A stretch of DNA of 64,000 bases from assembly GCF_009380165.1 (NCBI RefSeq), contig NZ_WHUF01000002.1:806001-870000 (forward strand), given 5' to 3'. This document shows positions 24,233 through 34,020 of the stretch, piece by piece (the first letter of the stretch is position 1; every line of letters begins with the position of its first letter). The position numbers and the translations under genes are program-made. Origin of the DNA: Rugamonas rivuli. Lineage in GTDB: Bacteria; Pseudomonadota; Gammaproteobacteria; Burkholderiales; Burkholderiaceae_D. The notes under the pieces were generated by a model. It ran no database searches, was not told the DNA's origin, and saw nothing but the letters and a program-made list of their open reading frames with translations.

Positions 24233-25470
24233 GGCTGCCCCGGCGTCAGCATGAGTTCCGCGAAGGCGCTTAACTGCTCGGGCGGCGCGTCGTTGTCGAA
24301 GCGCTGCCGGTACAGCTGGCGGAAGATGTCGTCCGGCTTGAGCTGCTCCAGCTGGTCCAGCGTCATCACGTCGTCGTCGATGGACGCGCTGCGCGCTGCG
24401 CTGGAGGTTTCGATCTTGGCCAGCCGCACCGGCTTGCCGTCCAGCGCCGCCTCGACGCGCGTGCGCAGGCCTGGCTCCGGAGCGTCCAGCAGCACCCGCA
24501 CTTCAAGGAAGGGCTGCTGTTCGGGTTCCGCCGGCGCCAGGTCCAGCGCCGCCAGTTCTTCCAGCACCTGCGCCAGCGGCGCCGGTTTGGCGGGAACGCG
24601 CAGCAGCTCGACCGCGCGCGGCACCGGCAGCGAAACGATCTCGCGCACGTCCGCGCCGTCGATATCGATGCGCAGTACCTGGTGCTGATAGCCCACCTCC
24701 GCAAACGACAACGGAATCGGACTGCCGCAGTAGCGTATGTGCTCCTTCTTGCCCACGCGCTGCGCCAGATGCAGGTGGCCCAGCGCCGCGTAGACGATGG
24801 CCGGGTCGAAGATCCCCGCCGGCAGCATCTCGGTGCCGCCGATGACGATGCGGCGTTCCGAATCGTTGGACATCTGGCCGTCGACCATGTGGCAGTGGCC
24901 CATCGCCAGGATGGCCTGGCCGTCCGCGCGCTTGCTCAGCGCCAGTTCCAGCGCCTGCCGGTAGAGCAGGGCGATGCCCGCCAAATAGGGATCGGCGCCG
25001 TCCTCCGTCTCTGCGATGCGCGGCACGTCGCCGGGACGCAGGAAAGGCACGGCCAGGCACCACGCCTCCACCGCGCCGCTGCGGCCTGTCAGCGGCAGCA
25101 CCAGTTGTTCGAGGTCGATCTCGCCATCGGCCTTGCGCTGCACGCTGCCGATGACGCGTGTGCCATGCGCTTCCAGCAGCGGTCCCGGGGCTTCCAGCCG
25201 GCCCGGCGAATCGTGGTTGCCGGCGATGACCACCAGGTTCAGATGCGGCAGGCGCTCCCTGGCCTGCTGCAGGAATCGGTACAACTGCTTCTGCGACGCC
25301 GCCGACGGATTGGCGTTGTCGAAGATGTCGCCGGCGATCAGCAGCGCGTCCGCCTGTTCTTGGACGAGGGTGTCCAGCAGCCAGTCCAGGAAGCGCTGGT
25401 GCTCGTAGCTACGCTCGAAATTATGCAGGGATTGGCCGAGATGCCAGTCGGAAGTGTGCAGCAGACGCAT
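24229..25470 (-). CDS. sbcD: SbcD, nuclease subunit of SbcCD
   Basis: This 413-residue Mre11-type metallophosphoesterase has the metal ligands in order: TSDWHLG, IAGDIFDN, IAGNHDSPGRL, GHCHM and ALGHLH. It provides the exonuclease and endonuclease site of the SbcCD complex in the cytoplasm. The C-terminal 130 residues form the cap and SbcC-binding part. It is the first gene of the pair; 98 bases separate its start from the stop of the diguanylate cyclase gene upstream. Confidence 0.96.
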   Translation of the reverse strand: MRLLHTSDWHLGQSLHNFERSYEHQRFLDWLLDTLVQEQADALLIAGDIFDNANPSAASQKQLYRFLQQARERLPHLNLVVIAGNHDSPGRLEAPGPLLEAHGTRVIGSVQRKADGEIDLEQLVLPLTGRSGAVEAWCLAVPFLRPGDVPRIAETEDGADPYLAGIALLYRQALELALSKRADGQAILAMGHCHMVDGQMSNDSERRIVIGGTEMLPAGIFDPAIVYAALGHLHLAQRVGKKEHIRYCGSPIPLSFAEVGYQHQVLRIDIDGADVREIVSLPVPRAVELLRVPAKPAPLAQVLEELAALDLAPAEPEQQPFLEVRVLLDAPEPGLRTRVEAALDGKPVRLAKIETSSAARSASIDDDVMTLDQLEQLKPDDIFRQLYRQRFDNDAPPEQLSAFAELMLTPGQP

Positions 25471-25568
25471 GAAGGTGAGTAGTCAAAACAGCCGGGAAGC
25501 GCACAATATAGCGCAAGATGGCGTCGGACGAGTTGATAAAAGTGGCGCCGCCGCGCCGTGGCGGTCCG

Positions 25569-28226
25569 TCAAGCCGCGTTGCTGGCCGCCGGCGGCAGCG
25601 CCGGGCCGGCGCGGTAGGTGTTGCGGCCGCCCTGTTTGGCCTCGTACAGCAGCACGTCGGCGCGGTTCAGCAGTTCGGCCGGGGAGACATCCTCGTCGCG
25701 GTAGTAGGCCATGCCGATGCTGGCCGAAATCGACACCACCGTGCCATCCAGGTCGAACGGCGGCTGCATCGCTGCCACGATCTTGGCCGCCAGCGCCGCG
25801 GCGTCGTCGTAGCGGGCGACGCGCTCCATGATGATGGTGAACTCGTCGCCGCCCAGCCGGGCGATGGTGTCGCTGGCGCGCATGGCGTGCGTCAGCCGTC
25901 CCGAGAACGCCTTCAGCAGCGCGTCGCCGACGCTGTGGCCGAAGGTGTCGTTGACCGGCTTGAAGCGGTCGATGTCCATGTACATGACCGCCATCAGGCT
26001 GTGGCTCTCGCGGCTGGCGGCCATCGCGTCCTGGAGCTTTTGCAGGAAGCCGGCGCGGTTGGTCAACCCGGTCAGCGCATCGACCTGCGACAGTTTCAGC
26101 AGGCGCTGCTTCTCGCGCTTTTGCGCCGTGATGTCCTGCCGCATGACGTGGAAGCCGATCACGGTAATGCCGTCTTCGTCCATCTGCGGGATGTAGACCA
26201 CCTCGAAGGTGCGGTCGACGGCGGCGCCGGGATCGTCCTCCTCGAAGGTCAGCGTTTCGCCGGCCAGCGCGCGCTTGATGTAGGGCGCCAGGAACTGGTA
26301 GCGCTCCGTGCCCATGGTCGCCTCGATCGACTTGCCCAGCACCGCCACGCCGGTGCGGTTGAATTCGCGCTCGTAGGCGACGTTGTGGAAGCGGTAGATC
26401 TCTTCCGAATCGATGTAGGCCACCATCGCCGGCAGCGTGTCGGCGATGGTGCGCAGGCGCGATTCGCTTTCGCGCAGCGCCATCACGGACTTGCGCACGT
26501 GGGTGATGTCGTCCACCGTGCCGACGTAGCCGTAGATCTGGCCGTCCACCACCATCGCGGCGATCTTGAACGAGATCCAGATCATCATGCCGTCGGGGTG
26601 CACGCAGCGCACCGTGTCCTGGAAGGGCACGCGGGTCTTGGCCATGTGCTTCAGGGCCGTCTTCAATACCTCGCGGTCGTTGGGGTGCACGGCACGCATC
26701 CACTGATCGCCCAGCGCTTCCTCGCGCGTCAGCCCGGTGATGAATTCGAAGGTGCGGTTGACGTAGGTGCAGTGGCCGGCCGGATCGGCGCGCATCAATC
26801 CCAGCGGCGAGGCGTCATTTACGGCCGCCAGCTCCGCCTGGTTCTTGCGCATCGCCAGCTCGGCCTCCTTGCGCGGCGTGATGTCGCGCGTGGTGACAGC
26901 CACGCCCTCGTCGATGGCGACGATCTGGTGGTGCAGCCACAGATGGCCGCTGCCGGGCAGGAAGTCGACCTCGAACTCCTCTTCCAGCGGACGGCCGGAG
27001 ATCAGCACCGTCTTGTATTTTTCGATGAAGCCCTTGGTGTGCAGCGCAGGCAGCACCTCGATCAGGCGCTTGCCCTTGACCTCGTCGGCGGTGGAACCCA
27101 GCAGCGCGGCGCCGCGTTCATTGAGGTCGGCGATGGTGAAGTCGACGATCTCCTTGCCCGGCCCGCGCACGCGGCAAGCCTTGATCAGGTAGACCGCGTC
27201 CATGCTGGCGTCGGCCGCCGCGCGCAGCATCGCCTGCGCCTCGGTGATCATGCGGGCGCTGCGCCGCAGGCGATAGGCTTGCTGCATCAGCAGGCCGATA
27301 AACAGCAGCACCAGCACCGAGGCGATGGCGGCCGCGCCGTAGTAGACGTTGCGCCGCTGCTCGAAGCGCGCCATCGCCGATGTGACGGGATTGCCGACCA
27401 CCGCCAGCAACAGGTAGCGCGGCATCTCGGTATAGCCGTAGATGCGCTCGACGGCGTCGAAGGGATGCGCCAGCAGCAGCTCGTCGGGCTGCTGGGCGCC
27501 GCTTTGCGCCGCCGTGAAGTCGATCGCATCGCTGATGATCAGCTGTTCGTCGACGCGGGCGGTGGACATGCCGTTCTCGCGGCTCACCAGCAGCACCGCG
27601 CCGCCGGGATCGACGTTCATGCGGTCGTAGTCTTCGACGAAGGAGGCCGGGTCGACCATCACCATGATGATGCCGGCGAATTCGCCCCGGTGGTTGTTCA
27701 GCCGGCGCGTAATCAGGATCTGCCATTTCTTGGTGCGCGGCTCGACCACCGGCGTCGATACCTGCGGCGTGTCGGCCGGATTGGATGCGTGCTGGCGGAA
27801 GAAGGCCTGGTCGTGCTGGTCCGGCGCGAAGTAGCCGTTGCGGCTGTCGATCAGGCGGCCTTCGGCGTTCAGCAAGGCCAGCGGCAGGTCCAGCTTGGAC
27901 GGCAGCAGCGAATCGAGCAGGCCGTTGCGGCGCGTGAACTCGGCCAGCCGCAGCGCGCCGTCGGTTTCTTCGAACTTGAGTTTGAACAGTTGGGTCGCGT
28001 GGTCGATCTGGCGCAGCAGGTGGTTGGTGTGTTCGGCCAGCGTGCGCGCCAGCGATTGGCTGTGCAGCACCGCCTCGTTGCGGGCGGTCTGCTTTTCCTG
28101 GCCGATCTGATAAGTCACCGCCGCCCACATGGCCGCCAGCAGCACCAGCGCAAACACGGGCAGCAGGACCGCCCGGTACAGGCGGCGCAAGAACATCACG
28201 ATCGGGCGAGTGGCAAATTGGTTCAT
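25569..28226 (-). CDS. Membrane diguanylate cyclase with extracytoplasmic sensor and three PAS domains
   Basis: This protein of about 885 residues has a membrane helix (residues 15-40), a periplasmic dCache-like sensor of about 250 residues and a second helix (VLVLLFIGLLMQ). Three PAS domains follow (starting near ASMDAVYL, ASPLGLMRADPAG and TLPAMVAYIDSEE), then a GGDEF domain with an intact GGDEF at residues 792-796. An RASD placed five residues before it is a c-di-GMP inhibition site. It should make c-di-GMP in response to an outside ligand. The frame stays open far upstream on this strand, but the ATG at 28226 (MNQFATRP) is the only sensible start. Confidence 0.92.
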   Translation of the reverse strand: MNQFATRPIVMFLRRLYRAVLLPVFALVLLAAMWAAVTYQIGQEKQTARNEAVLHSQSLARTLAEHTNHLLRQIDHATQLFKLKFEETDGALRLAEFTRRNGLLDSLLPSKLDLPLALLNAEGRLIDSRNGYFAPDQHDQAFFRQHASNPADTPQVSTPVVEPRTKKWQILITRRLNNHRGEFAGIIMVMVDPASFVEDYDRMNVDPGGAVLLVSRENGMSTARVDEQLIISDAIDFTAAQSGAQQPDELLLAHPFDAVERIYGYTEMPRYLLLAVVGNPVTSAMARFEQRRNVYYGAAAIASVLVLLFIGLLMQQAYRLRRSARMITEAQAMLRAAADASMDAVYLIKACRVRGPGKEIVDFTIADLNERGAALLGSTADEVKGKRLIEVLPALHTKGFIEKYKTVLISGRPLEEEFEVDFLPGSGHLWLHHQIVAIDEGVAVTTRDITPRKEAELAMRKNQAELAAVNDASPLGLMRADPAGHCTYVNRTFEFITGLTREEALGDQWMRAVHPNDREVLKTALKHMAKTRVPFQDTVRCVHPDGMMIWISFKIAAMVVDGQIYGYVGTVDDITHVRKSVMALRESESRLRTIADTLPAMVAYIDSEEIYRFHNVAYEREFNRTGVAVLGKSIEATMGTERYQFLAPYIKRALAGETLTFEEDDPGAAVDRTFEVVYIPQMDEDGITVIGFHVMRQDITAQKREKQRLLKLSQVDALTGLTNRAGFLQKLQDAMAASRESHSLMAVMYMDIDRFKPVNDTFGHSVGDALLKAFSGRLTHAMRASDTIARLGGDEFTIIMERVARYDDAAALAAKIVAAMQPPFDLDGTVVSISASIGMAYYRDEDVSPAELLNRADVLLYEAKQGGRNTYRAGPALPPAASNAA

Positions 28227-28370
28227 CGAAAGTCTACATTCCCCGCGAAATGGTAGCGGCACGCCATCTGTGGATATTCTGCACGGAAATGTCACGTTTG
28301 TGGCTGGCCGGTCAAAAAAAACCCCATTCCGATCACAGGCAATGTTGATTTCTTTATTAGAATAGCGCTC

Positions 28371-29621
28371 ATGACCGAATTGATAATCAGCCTGGCCGCG
28401 GCGCGGGCGCTGCATCTGGCGGCGCAGGGTTTGCTGCAGCCGCGCCGCCGCAAGGCACGCCAGGCCGACGTGGTGGACGCGATACGGCAAATGGGCGTGC
28501 TGCAGATCGACACCATCCACGTGGTGGCGCGCAGCCCCTATCTGGTGTTGTGGAGCCGCCTGGGCGACTATCCGCAGCCGTGGCTGGAACAGGCGCTGGC
28601 CGCCGGCCAGCTGTTCGAGTACTGGGCGCACGAGGCCTGCTTCGTGCCGATCGAGGACTACGGCCTGTATCGCCACCGCATGCTCGATCCGGCGGCGATG
28701 GGCTGGAAGTATTCGGAAACCTGGATGCGCGAGCGCCGCGCCGAGGTGGACGCGGTGCTGGACCACATCCGCGTCAACGGCCCGACCCGCTCGTCCGATT
28801 TCGAGCGCACCGACGGCCAGAGCGGCGGCTGGTGGAGCTGGAAGCCGGAGAAGCGCTCGCTGGAAGTGCTGTTCACCGCCGGCGCGCTGATGATCGCCGA
28901 ACGCCAGAACTTCCAGCGTATCTACGACCTGGCCGAGCGCGTGCTGCCCGGCTGGGACGACAGCCGCATGCCGCACATGGACGACACGCGCCGCACGCTG
29001 GTGCTCAAGGCGGTCAAGGCGATGGGCTGCGCGCGCGCCGGCTGGATCTCCGACTACTTCCGCACCAAGCCGCCGCGCCTCGATCCGGAAGAACTGGTCG
29101 GGCAGGGCGCCTTGCTGCGCGCCTGGGTCGACGACTGGGACGATCCGATCTACGTCCATCCGGACCACGCGGAGCTGCTGGCCGCTGCCGCCGCCGGCAC
29201 GCTGGCGCCGACGCTGACCACCATCCTGTCGCCGTTCGACCCGGTGGTGTGGGACCGCCGCCGTGCGCTGGAGTTGTTCGGCTTCGACTACCGGCTCGAA
29301 TGCTACACGCCGGCTGAGAAGCGCCGCTACGGCTACTTCACGCTGCCCATCCTGCGGCGCGGCGCGCTGGTCGGGCGGGTCGACGCTAAGGCGCACCGGC
29401 GCGGCGGCGTGTTCGAATTGAAATCGCTGGTGCTGGAACCCGGCGCGCGCATCAGCGACCGCTTCGTGCGCGACATCGCCGGCGCCTTGCAGCGCCTGGC
29501 CAACTGGCACGAATGCCCCGACATACAGATCGTCCACGCCGCGCCGGAAGGCTTTGCGCCGCTGCTGCGCGCCGCGCTGGATCTCAACACGAAAGACACG
29601 AAAGAAATGGAAGCCGCATGA
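28371..29621 (+). CDS. YcaQ-family DNA glycosylase (winged-helix HTH_42)
   Basis: This 416-residue protein matches the YcaQ/AlkX family, which unhooks DNA interstrand crosslinks and removes bulky N7 adducts. The active-site QxD is present as LQIDTIHVV near the N terminus. The conserved YWAHEACFVPIEDY and a central winged-helix region (VNGPTRSSDFE) are also present, as is the C-terminal CYTPAEKRRYGYFTLP. It is divergent from the diguanylate cyclase gene. It is followed, 13 bases later, by a DUF2804 gene on the same strand. Confidence 0.9.
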   Translation: MTELIISLAAARALHLAAQGLLQPRRRKARQADVVDAIRQMGVLQIDTIHVVARSPYLVLWSRLGDYPQPWLEQALAAGQLFEYWAHEACFVPIEDYGLYRHRMLDPAAMGWKYSETWMRERRAEVDAVLDHIRVNGPTRSSDFERTDGQSGGWWSWKPEKRSLEVLFTAGALMIAERQNFQRIYDLAERVLPGWDDSRMPHMDDTRRTLVLKAVKAMGCARAGWISDYFRTKPPRLDPEELVGQGALLRAWVDDWDDPIYVHPDHAELLAAAAAGTLAPTLTTILSPFDPVVWDRRRALELFGFDYRLECYTPAEKRRYGYFTLPILRRGALVGRVDAKAHRRGGVFELKSLVLEPGARISDRFVRDIAGALQRLANWHECPDIQIVHAAPEGFAPLLRAALDLNTKDTKEMEAA

Positions 29622-29634
29622 TAGTAGGAGTTCT

Positions 29635-30624
29635 ATGAGTCTGCCCGCCGCACCCGCCAGCCTGCTGGGCCCCGACGGACAACCGCTGTTCGGCCGCTAC
29701 GCTGGCCAGGTAGGCCACATCGACTGGAGCAAGCTGGCCGCGCCGTTTGCGCGCAACCGTTTCTGGCGGCGCTTCCACCACAAGCGCTGGCATTACGTGG
29801 CGCTGTGCACGGAGCAGGTGTTCTGCGCGGTCGCCATCGTCGACCTGGGCTGGACCAGCACCGCCTTCGCCTACGCCTTCGACCGCAACGACGGCGACAT
29901 GCTGGCCAACTTCTCGCAGGACGGCTTGCCCGGCCTGTCGGCGCGGCTGGCCGACCATGCCGGCGGATCGAGCAGCTTCAAGACCCGCAAGAGCAGCATC
30001 GCCATCGACAGCCGCGCCGACGGCAGCTACGGCCTGACGCTGCGCTGCGACTACCTGGAGATCGACGCCGAATTCGGCCCGGGCGCCGCGCCGCTGCTGC
30101 TGGCCACCGGGCCGGTCGAGCAGGGCTCGGTGCATGCGACGCAGAAGTCGTCCGGCCTGCCGCTGAGCGGCGAAGTGCGCACCTTCCGCGAAGACTACCC
30201 GCTGGCCGGCGGCGTCGCCAGCTTCGATTACTCCAACGGTCTGCTGGCGCGCAATACGGCGTGGCGCTGGGCGTCGGCGCATAACCTGGAGCTGGGCTTC
30301 AATCTGCAGGCGGGCTACTTCGGCGGCCACGAAAACGCGCTGTGGCTGGACGGCCAGGTGCACGCGCTGGCGCCGGCGCACTTCATCTACGACAGCAGCG
30401 ATCCGCTGTCGACTTGGCACATCTTCACCGAAGACGACCAGCTGGAGCTGTACTTTACGCCGGAAGGCGCGCGCCGCGACAACAAGAACCTGGTGGTGGC
30501 GGCCAGCCGCTACCTGCAGCCGATCGGCACCTTCACCGGCTGGGTGCGCAGCGCGCCGGACCAACCCAAACGCATGGTCACGCAGATGATGGGCGTGACC
30601 GAGGACCACGCTTCACGCTGGTAA
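29635..30624 (+). CDS. DUF2804 family protein
   Basis: This 329-residue protein has the pattern of DUF2804: a beta-rich N-terminal half (FRRFHHKRWHYVAL, then AIVDLGWTSTAFAYAFD) and a C-terminal HALAPAHFIYDSSDPLSTWHIF followed by SRYLQPIGTFTG. The family probably adopts a lipocalin-like double barrel; its function is not established. There is no signal peptide. The start at 29635 has TAGGAG. It lies in one run with the YcaQ gene and the Pat-like gene, 38 bases upstream of the latter. Confidence 0.85.
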   Translation: MSLPAAPASLLGPDGQPLFGRYAGQVGHIDWSKLAAPFARNRFWRRFHHKRWHYVALCTEQVFCAVAIVDLGWTSTAFAYAFDRNDGDMLANFSQDGLPGLSARLADHAGGSSSFKTRKSSIAIDSRADGSYGLTLRCDYLEIDAEFGPGAAPLLLATGPVEQGSVHATQKSSGLPLSGEVRTFREDYPLAGGVASFDYSNGLLARNTAWRWASAHNLELGFNLQAGYFGGHENALWLDGQVHALAPAHFIYDSSDPLSTWHIFTEDDQLELYFTPEGARRDNKNLVVAASRYLQPIGTFTGWVRSAPDQPKRMVTQMMGVTEDHASRW

Positions 30625-30662
30625 GCTGGTAAATCACGCTGGTAACAAGGGGCATCGCCGCC

Positions 30663-33071
30663 ATGAGCATCAGGAATCTCGACCGCATGTTCCAACCCCG
30701 CTCGGTGGCCGTGATCGGCGCATCGGACAACCCGCAGCGCATCGGCACGCGGGTGCTGGCCAACCTGGTGGAAGCCGGATTCGCCCGCGACGGCGGCGCC
30801 ATCTGGCCGCTCAATCCCAAGCACCAGCGCCTGCACGACCTGCCGTGCTACTCCCGCGTGGCGGCGCTGCCGGATGCGCCGGACCTGGCGATAGTGTGTT
30901 CGCCGCCGTCGACGATACCGGGCCTGATCGCCGAACTGGGCGCGCGCGGCACCCGCGCCGCCATCGTCATGACGGCGGGGCTGGAGAACCTGCGCGCCGG
31001 CAGCCGCAGCCTGCAGCAGGCGATGCTGGAGGCGGCCAAGCCGCACCTGCTGCGCGTGCTGGGACCGGGCAGCGTCGGCCTGCAGTCGCCGGCGCTGGGC
31101 CTGAACGCCAGCTTCACCCACATCGCCGCCGATCCCGGCAAGCTGGCCTTCGTGTCGCAATCGGGCGCGCTGGGCACGGCGGTGCTGGACTGGGCCAGCC
31201 TGCGCGGCATCGGCTTCTCGCGCTTCGTCGCCATGGGCGAAGGCTCGGACGTCGATTTCGGCGACCTGCTCGATTACCTGGCCGGCGACGCCGACACCGA
31301 GGCCATCCTGCTGTGCATCGAGGACGTCAGCAGCGCCCGCAAGTTCATGTCGGCGGGACGGCTGGCGGCGCGCGGCAAGCCGGTGATCGTGCTCAAGGTG
31401 GGACGTGATCCCGCGCCCGGCGCCGACCTGGTGTTCGACGCCGCCATCCGCCGCGCCGGCATGCTGCGGGTGCATTCCACCGAGGACCTGTTCGACGCCG
31501 TCGAAACGCTGGCCCGCCAGCGCCCGCAGCGCGGCGAGCGGCTGGCCGTGCTGACCAACGGCGCTGGCCTGGGCCTGATCGCCGCCGATGCGCTGGCCTG
31601 CGGCGGGGCGCAACTGGCGCCGCTGTCGGCCGAGACGCTGCGCCTGCTGCGCCGCGCCGACGCGCCGCTGGCCAATCCGGTCGACCTGCTGGCCGACGTG
31701 CCGGTCGAGCGCTACACCAGCGCGGTGGAAGCGCTGCTGCGCGAAACCCAGGCCGACGCGCTGCTGTTCCTGCACGCGCCGACCGCCATGGTGCCCAGCA
31801 GTTTGATCGCGGCGGCGGTGGCGCCGATGATGCGCTCGGCCTCGAAGAACGTGCTGTCCTGCTGGCTGGGCGGGCGCTCGGCGGCGGCCGCGCGCCAGGT
31901 GTTCGCCGACGCCGGCCTGCCCACCTACGACACGCCGGAAAAAGCCGTGCATGGCTTCCTGCAGATCGCCCAGTACCGCCGCAACCAGGAGCTGCTGATG
32001 GAGGTGCCGGCCCGCCTGCCCGCCACCGCCGCGCCGGAACGGGCGGCGGCGCAGGCCCTGGTGACGGCGGCGCTGGCGGCCGGCCGCAGCGAGTTGTCCG
32101 ACAAGGATGCGCGGGCGCTGCTGGCGGCCTACGGCATCGCGCTGGCGACGCCGCAGCAGGCGGCGCTGACCGGCGCCACGCTGGCCGCCGCCCGCATCCA
32201 GATCGGCACCGACGCGGTGTTCGGGCCGGTGGTGTTCTTCGGCCAGGGCGGCATCGCGGCGGAAGTCGCGGCCGACCGCGCCGCCGGCCTGCCGCCGCTG
32301 AACATGGTGCTGGCGCGCGACATGGTGGGCCGCACCCGCGTGGCGCGCCTGCTGGCGCAGGGCCAGACCGATGCCGACGCCGATGCGCTGTGCCGCACGC
32401 TGGTGCAGGTGGCCGACATGGTGGCCGATCTGCCGCAACTGGCGGAGCTGGATTTGAATCCCTTGCTGGCCATCGGCGGCGGCGTGGTGGCGCTGGCCGC
32501 GCGCGTGCAACTGGCGCCGGTAGGCCGTGGCCGGACGCTGGCGATCCGTCCGTATCCGCTGGAGCTGGAACAGGAAATCGACTGGCGCGGCGGCCGCCTG
32601 CTGCTGCGGCCGATCCGGCCGGAGGATGCGCCGCAGCACCAGGTGTTCTTCGCCGCGCTCGATCCGGACGATGTGCGGCTGCGCTTCTTCACCGCCATGC
32701 GCGAGCTGCCGCCGGCGCAGCTGGCGCGGCTGACGCAGATCGACTACGACCGCGCGATGGCCTTCATCGCCACCCGCAACAGCGCCGGCGGCGAGCCGGA
32801 AACGCTGGGCGTGGTGCGCGCCGTGGCCGATGCGGACAATCAGTCCGCCGAATTTGCCATCATCGTGCGTTCCGATTTGAAAGGGCAGGGGCTGGGCTAC
32901 ATTTTGTTCCAGAAATTGATCGATTATTTCCGCAGCCAGGGCACGGGCGAGATCATCGGCGACGCGCTGGCCGAGAATCTGGGCGTGCAAAAACTGGTAC
33001 GGCATTTCGGCGGCGTGGTATTGCCGCATCCTGAAGCAGGAATGGTGCGACTTCAGTTGTCTTTGCGATAG
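30663..33071 (+). CDS. Pat-type protein lysine acetyltransferase with a shortened ATP-grasp domain
   Basis: This 802-residue protein has the parts of a Pat/PatZ enzyme: a CoA-binding Rossmann domain (VAVIGASDNPQRIG), a succinyl-CoA-ligase-like region with SQSGALG, an ATP-grasp portion and a C-terminal GNAT domain (RLRFFTAM, then SDLKGQGLGYILFQKL). Relatives are near 880-900 residues. Around residues 495-515 (near 32145-32210) the text runs from AAYGIALATP almost straight to GTDAVFGPVV. The usual 80-90 residues with the Gly-Tyr-Pro-Val-x-Leu-Lys and His-Lys-Ser segments are missing. The reading frame is intact. The acetyltransferase part looks complete. Such enzymes acetylate acetyl-CoA synthetase and others. 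Confidence 0.82.
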   Translation: MSIRNLDRMFQPRSVAVIGASDNPQRIGTRVLANLVEAGFARDGGAIWPLNPKHQRLHDLPCYSRVAALPDAPDLAIVCSPPSTIPGLIAELGARGTRAAIVMTAGLENLRAGSRSLQQAMLEAAKPHLLRVLGPGSVGLQSPALGLNASFTHIAADPGKLAFVSQSGALGTAVLDWASLRGIGFSRFVAMGEGSDVDFGDLLDYLAGDADTEAILLCIEDVSSARKFMSAGRLAARGKPVIVLKVGRDPAPGADLVFDAAIRRAGMLRVHSTEDLFDAVETLARQRPQRGERLAVLTNGAGLGLIAADALACGGAQLAPLSAETLRLLRRADAPLANPVDLLADVPVERYTSAVEALLRETQADALLFLHAPTAMVPSSLIAAAVAPMMRSASKNVLSCWLGGRSAAAARQVFADAGLPTYDTPEKAVHGFLQIAQYRRNQELLMEVPARLPATAAPERAAAQALVTAALAAGRSELSDKDARALLAAYGIALATPQQAALTGATLAAARIQIGTDAVFGPVVFFGQGGIAAEVAADRAAGLPPLNMVLARDMVGRTRVARLLAQGQTDADADALCRTLVQVADMVADLPQLAELDLNPLLAIGGGVVALAARVQLAPVGRGRTLAIRPYPLELEQEIDWRGGRLLLRPIRPEDAPQHQVFFAALDPDDVRLRFFTAMRELPPAQLARLTQIDYDRAMAFIATRNSAGGEPETLGVVRAVADADNQSAEFAIIVRSDLKGQGLGYILFQKLIDYFRSQGTGEIIGDALAENLGVQKLVRHFGGVVLPHPEAGMVRLQLSLR

Positions 33072-33222
33072 CATTCGAGGCCAGCTTGTTATATATTGGA
33101 GTGCACCACGCAGGGGCGTACGTTTGTTCTAGCTCAAGGCGTGTTTGTCGGCTTTATTTACACTTTTACTTCCGCTCTTGCCGCTCATCCGGGCGCGCGC
33201 AACTTCAGCTTTGGGAGTCAGA

Positions 33223-33942
33223 ATGTTAACTGCCACATATACTCTGGTAGCACTGTCGGTGGAACATGCCAGTGTCCGCCTCAGTTTGTTATCGTTCCAA
33301 AAGTATGTGCGCTCCACGCTGATGCATCAAAACCGCATCACCCTGTCGCAGCTGGAATATGCCTGCGAGAATCTGAACAGCCTGTACCAGGCCTGCCACT
33401 GGCGCAAGACCGAGATGTACCTGATCCCCGCGCTGCGCGAAGCGACCGAACGGGCGGACCAGTTGCTGGACGAGCTCAACCGATTGAACCAGGCCGCGCT
33501 GCTGTCGATCCGCATGTTGCAGGACAAGCTAGGCTCGCTGGCCGATGTGCGCGACGACCAGGTCAACCTGATCTGCGACAGCATCGAAACCTTCTGCTCC
33601 TCGCTGCTGAAGCGGCTGGAAAAGGAGGAGCAGGAGCTGTTCGCCATCGCCCGCAACGCCATCGCCGGCGAAACATGGTTTTCCATCGCGAATCAATTGA
33701 TGATGCATGACAAGCATCTGGAAGAAATGAAACGTGCCGGCCTCGCGCCGGGCGCCGCCGTCGAGGCAACACCGAAGGCGGCCGCACGTAGCACCGTCAA
33801 CGCCTTGCGGGTCGTGGATGATGGCCAGATCAGTATTCCCGGCTTGCAAGTATTGCCGATAATAAGCATCGATGAAACCGGGGCACATCCGTCCCCGAGC
33901 ACCGTCGCCCGATCGACCCGGCAAATGCCGGCGATGAAATAG
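33223..33942 (+). CDS. All-helical protein, degenerate hemerythrin-like
   Basis: This 239-residue protein begins MLTATYTLVALSVEHAS, with GGGAG eight bases upstream. The first 170 residues are four long amphipathic helices ending in KEEQELFAIA, the spacing seen in HHE/hemerythrin proteins. However, most of the iron-binding histidines are not in place: only VEHAS and a CHWRKTE remain. The C-terminal 60 residues are disordered and Ala/Pro-rich. It may have lost metal binding and serve in protein contacts. Function not recognised. A longer start at 33145 is possible but has a weaker ribosome site. Confidence 0.65.
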   Translation: MLTATYTLVALSVEHASVRLSLLSFQKYVRSTLMHQNRITLSQLEYACENLNSLYQACHWRKTEMYLIPALREATERADQLLDELNRLNQAALLSIRMLQDKLGSLADVRDDQVNLICDSIETFCSSLLKRLEKEEQELFAIARNAIAGETWFSIANQLMMHDKHLEEMKRAGLAPGAAVEATPKAAARSTVNALRVVDDGQISIPGLQVLPIISIDETGAHPSPSTVARSTRQMPAMK

Positions 33943-34020
33943 CCGCCCAATTAGCATACGCCTCGGGCAAATCCCCTTCGCTTTGCTATGATGGTGGTTT
34001 TAGCCATCTCATAGCGCACC

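Noticed and set aside
30510..33074. Very long open frame on the minus strand over the Pat-like gene
   Set aside because: It is a mirror of a high-GC gene with few stop codons. It has no recognisable domain, whereas the plus strand has all the Pat motifs.
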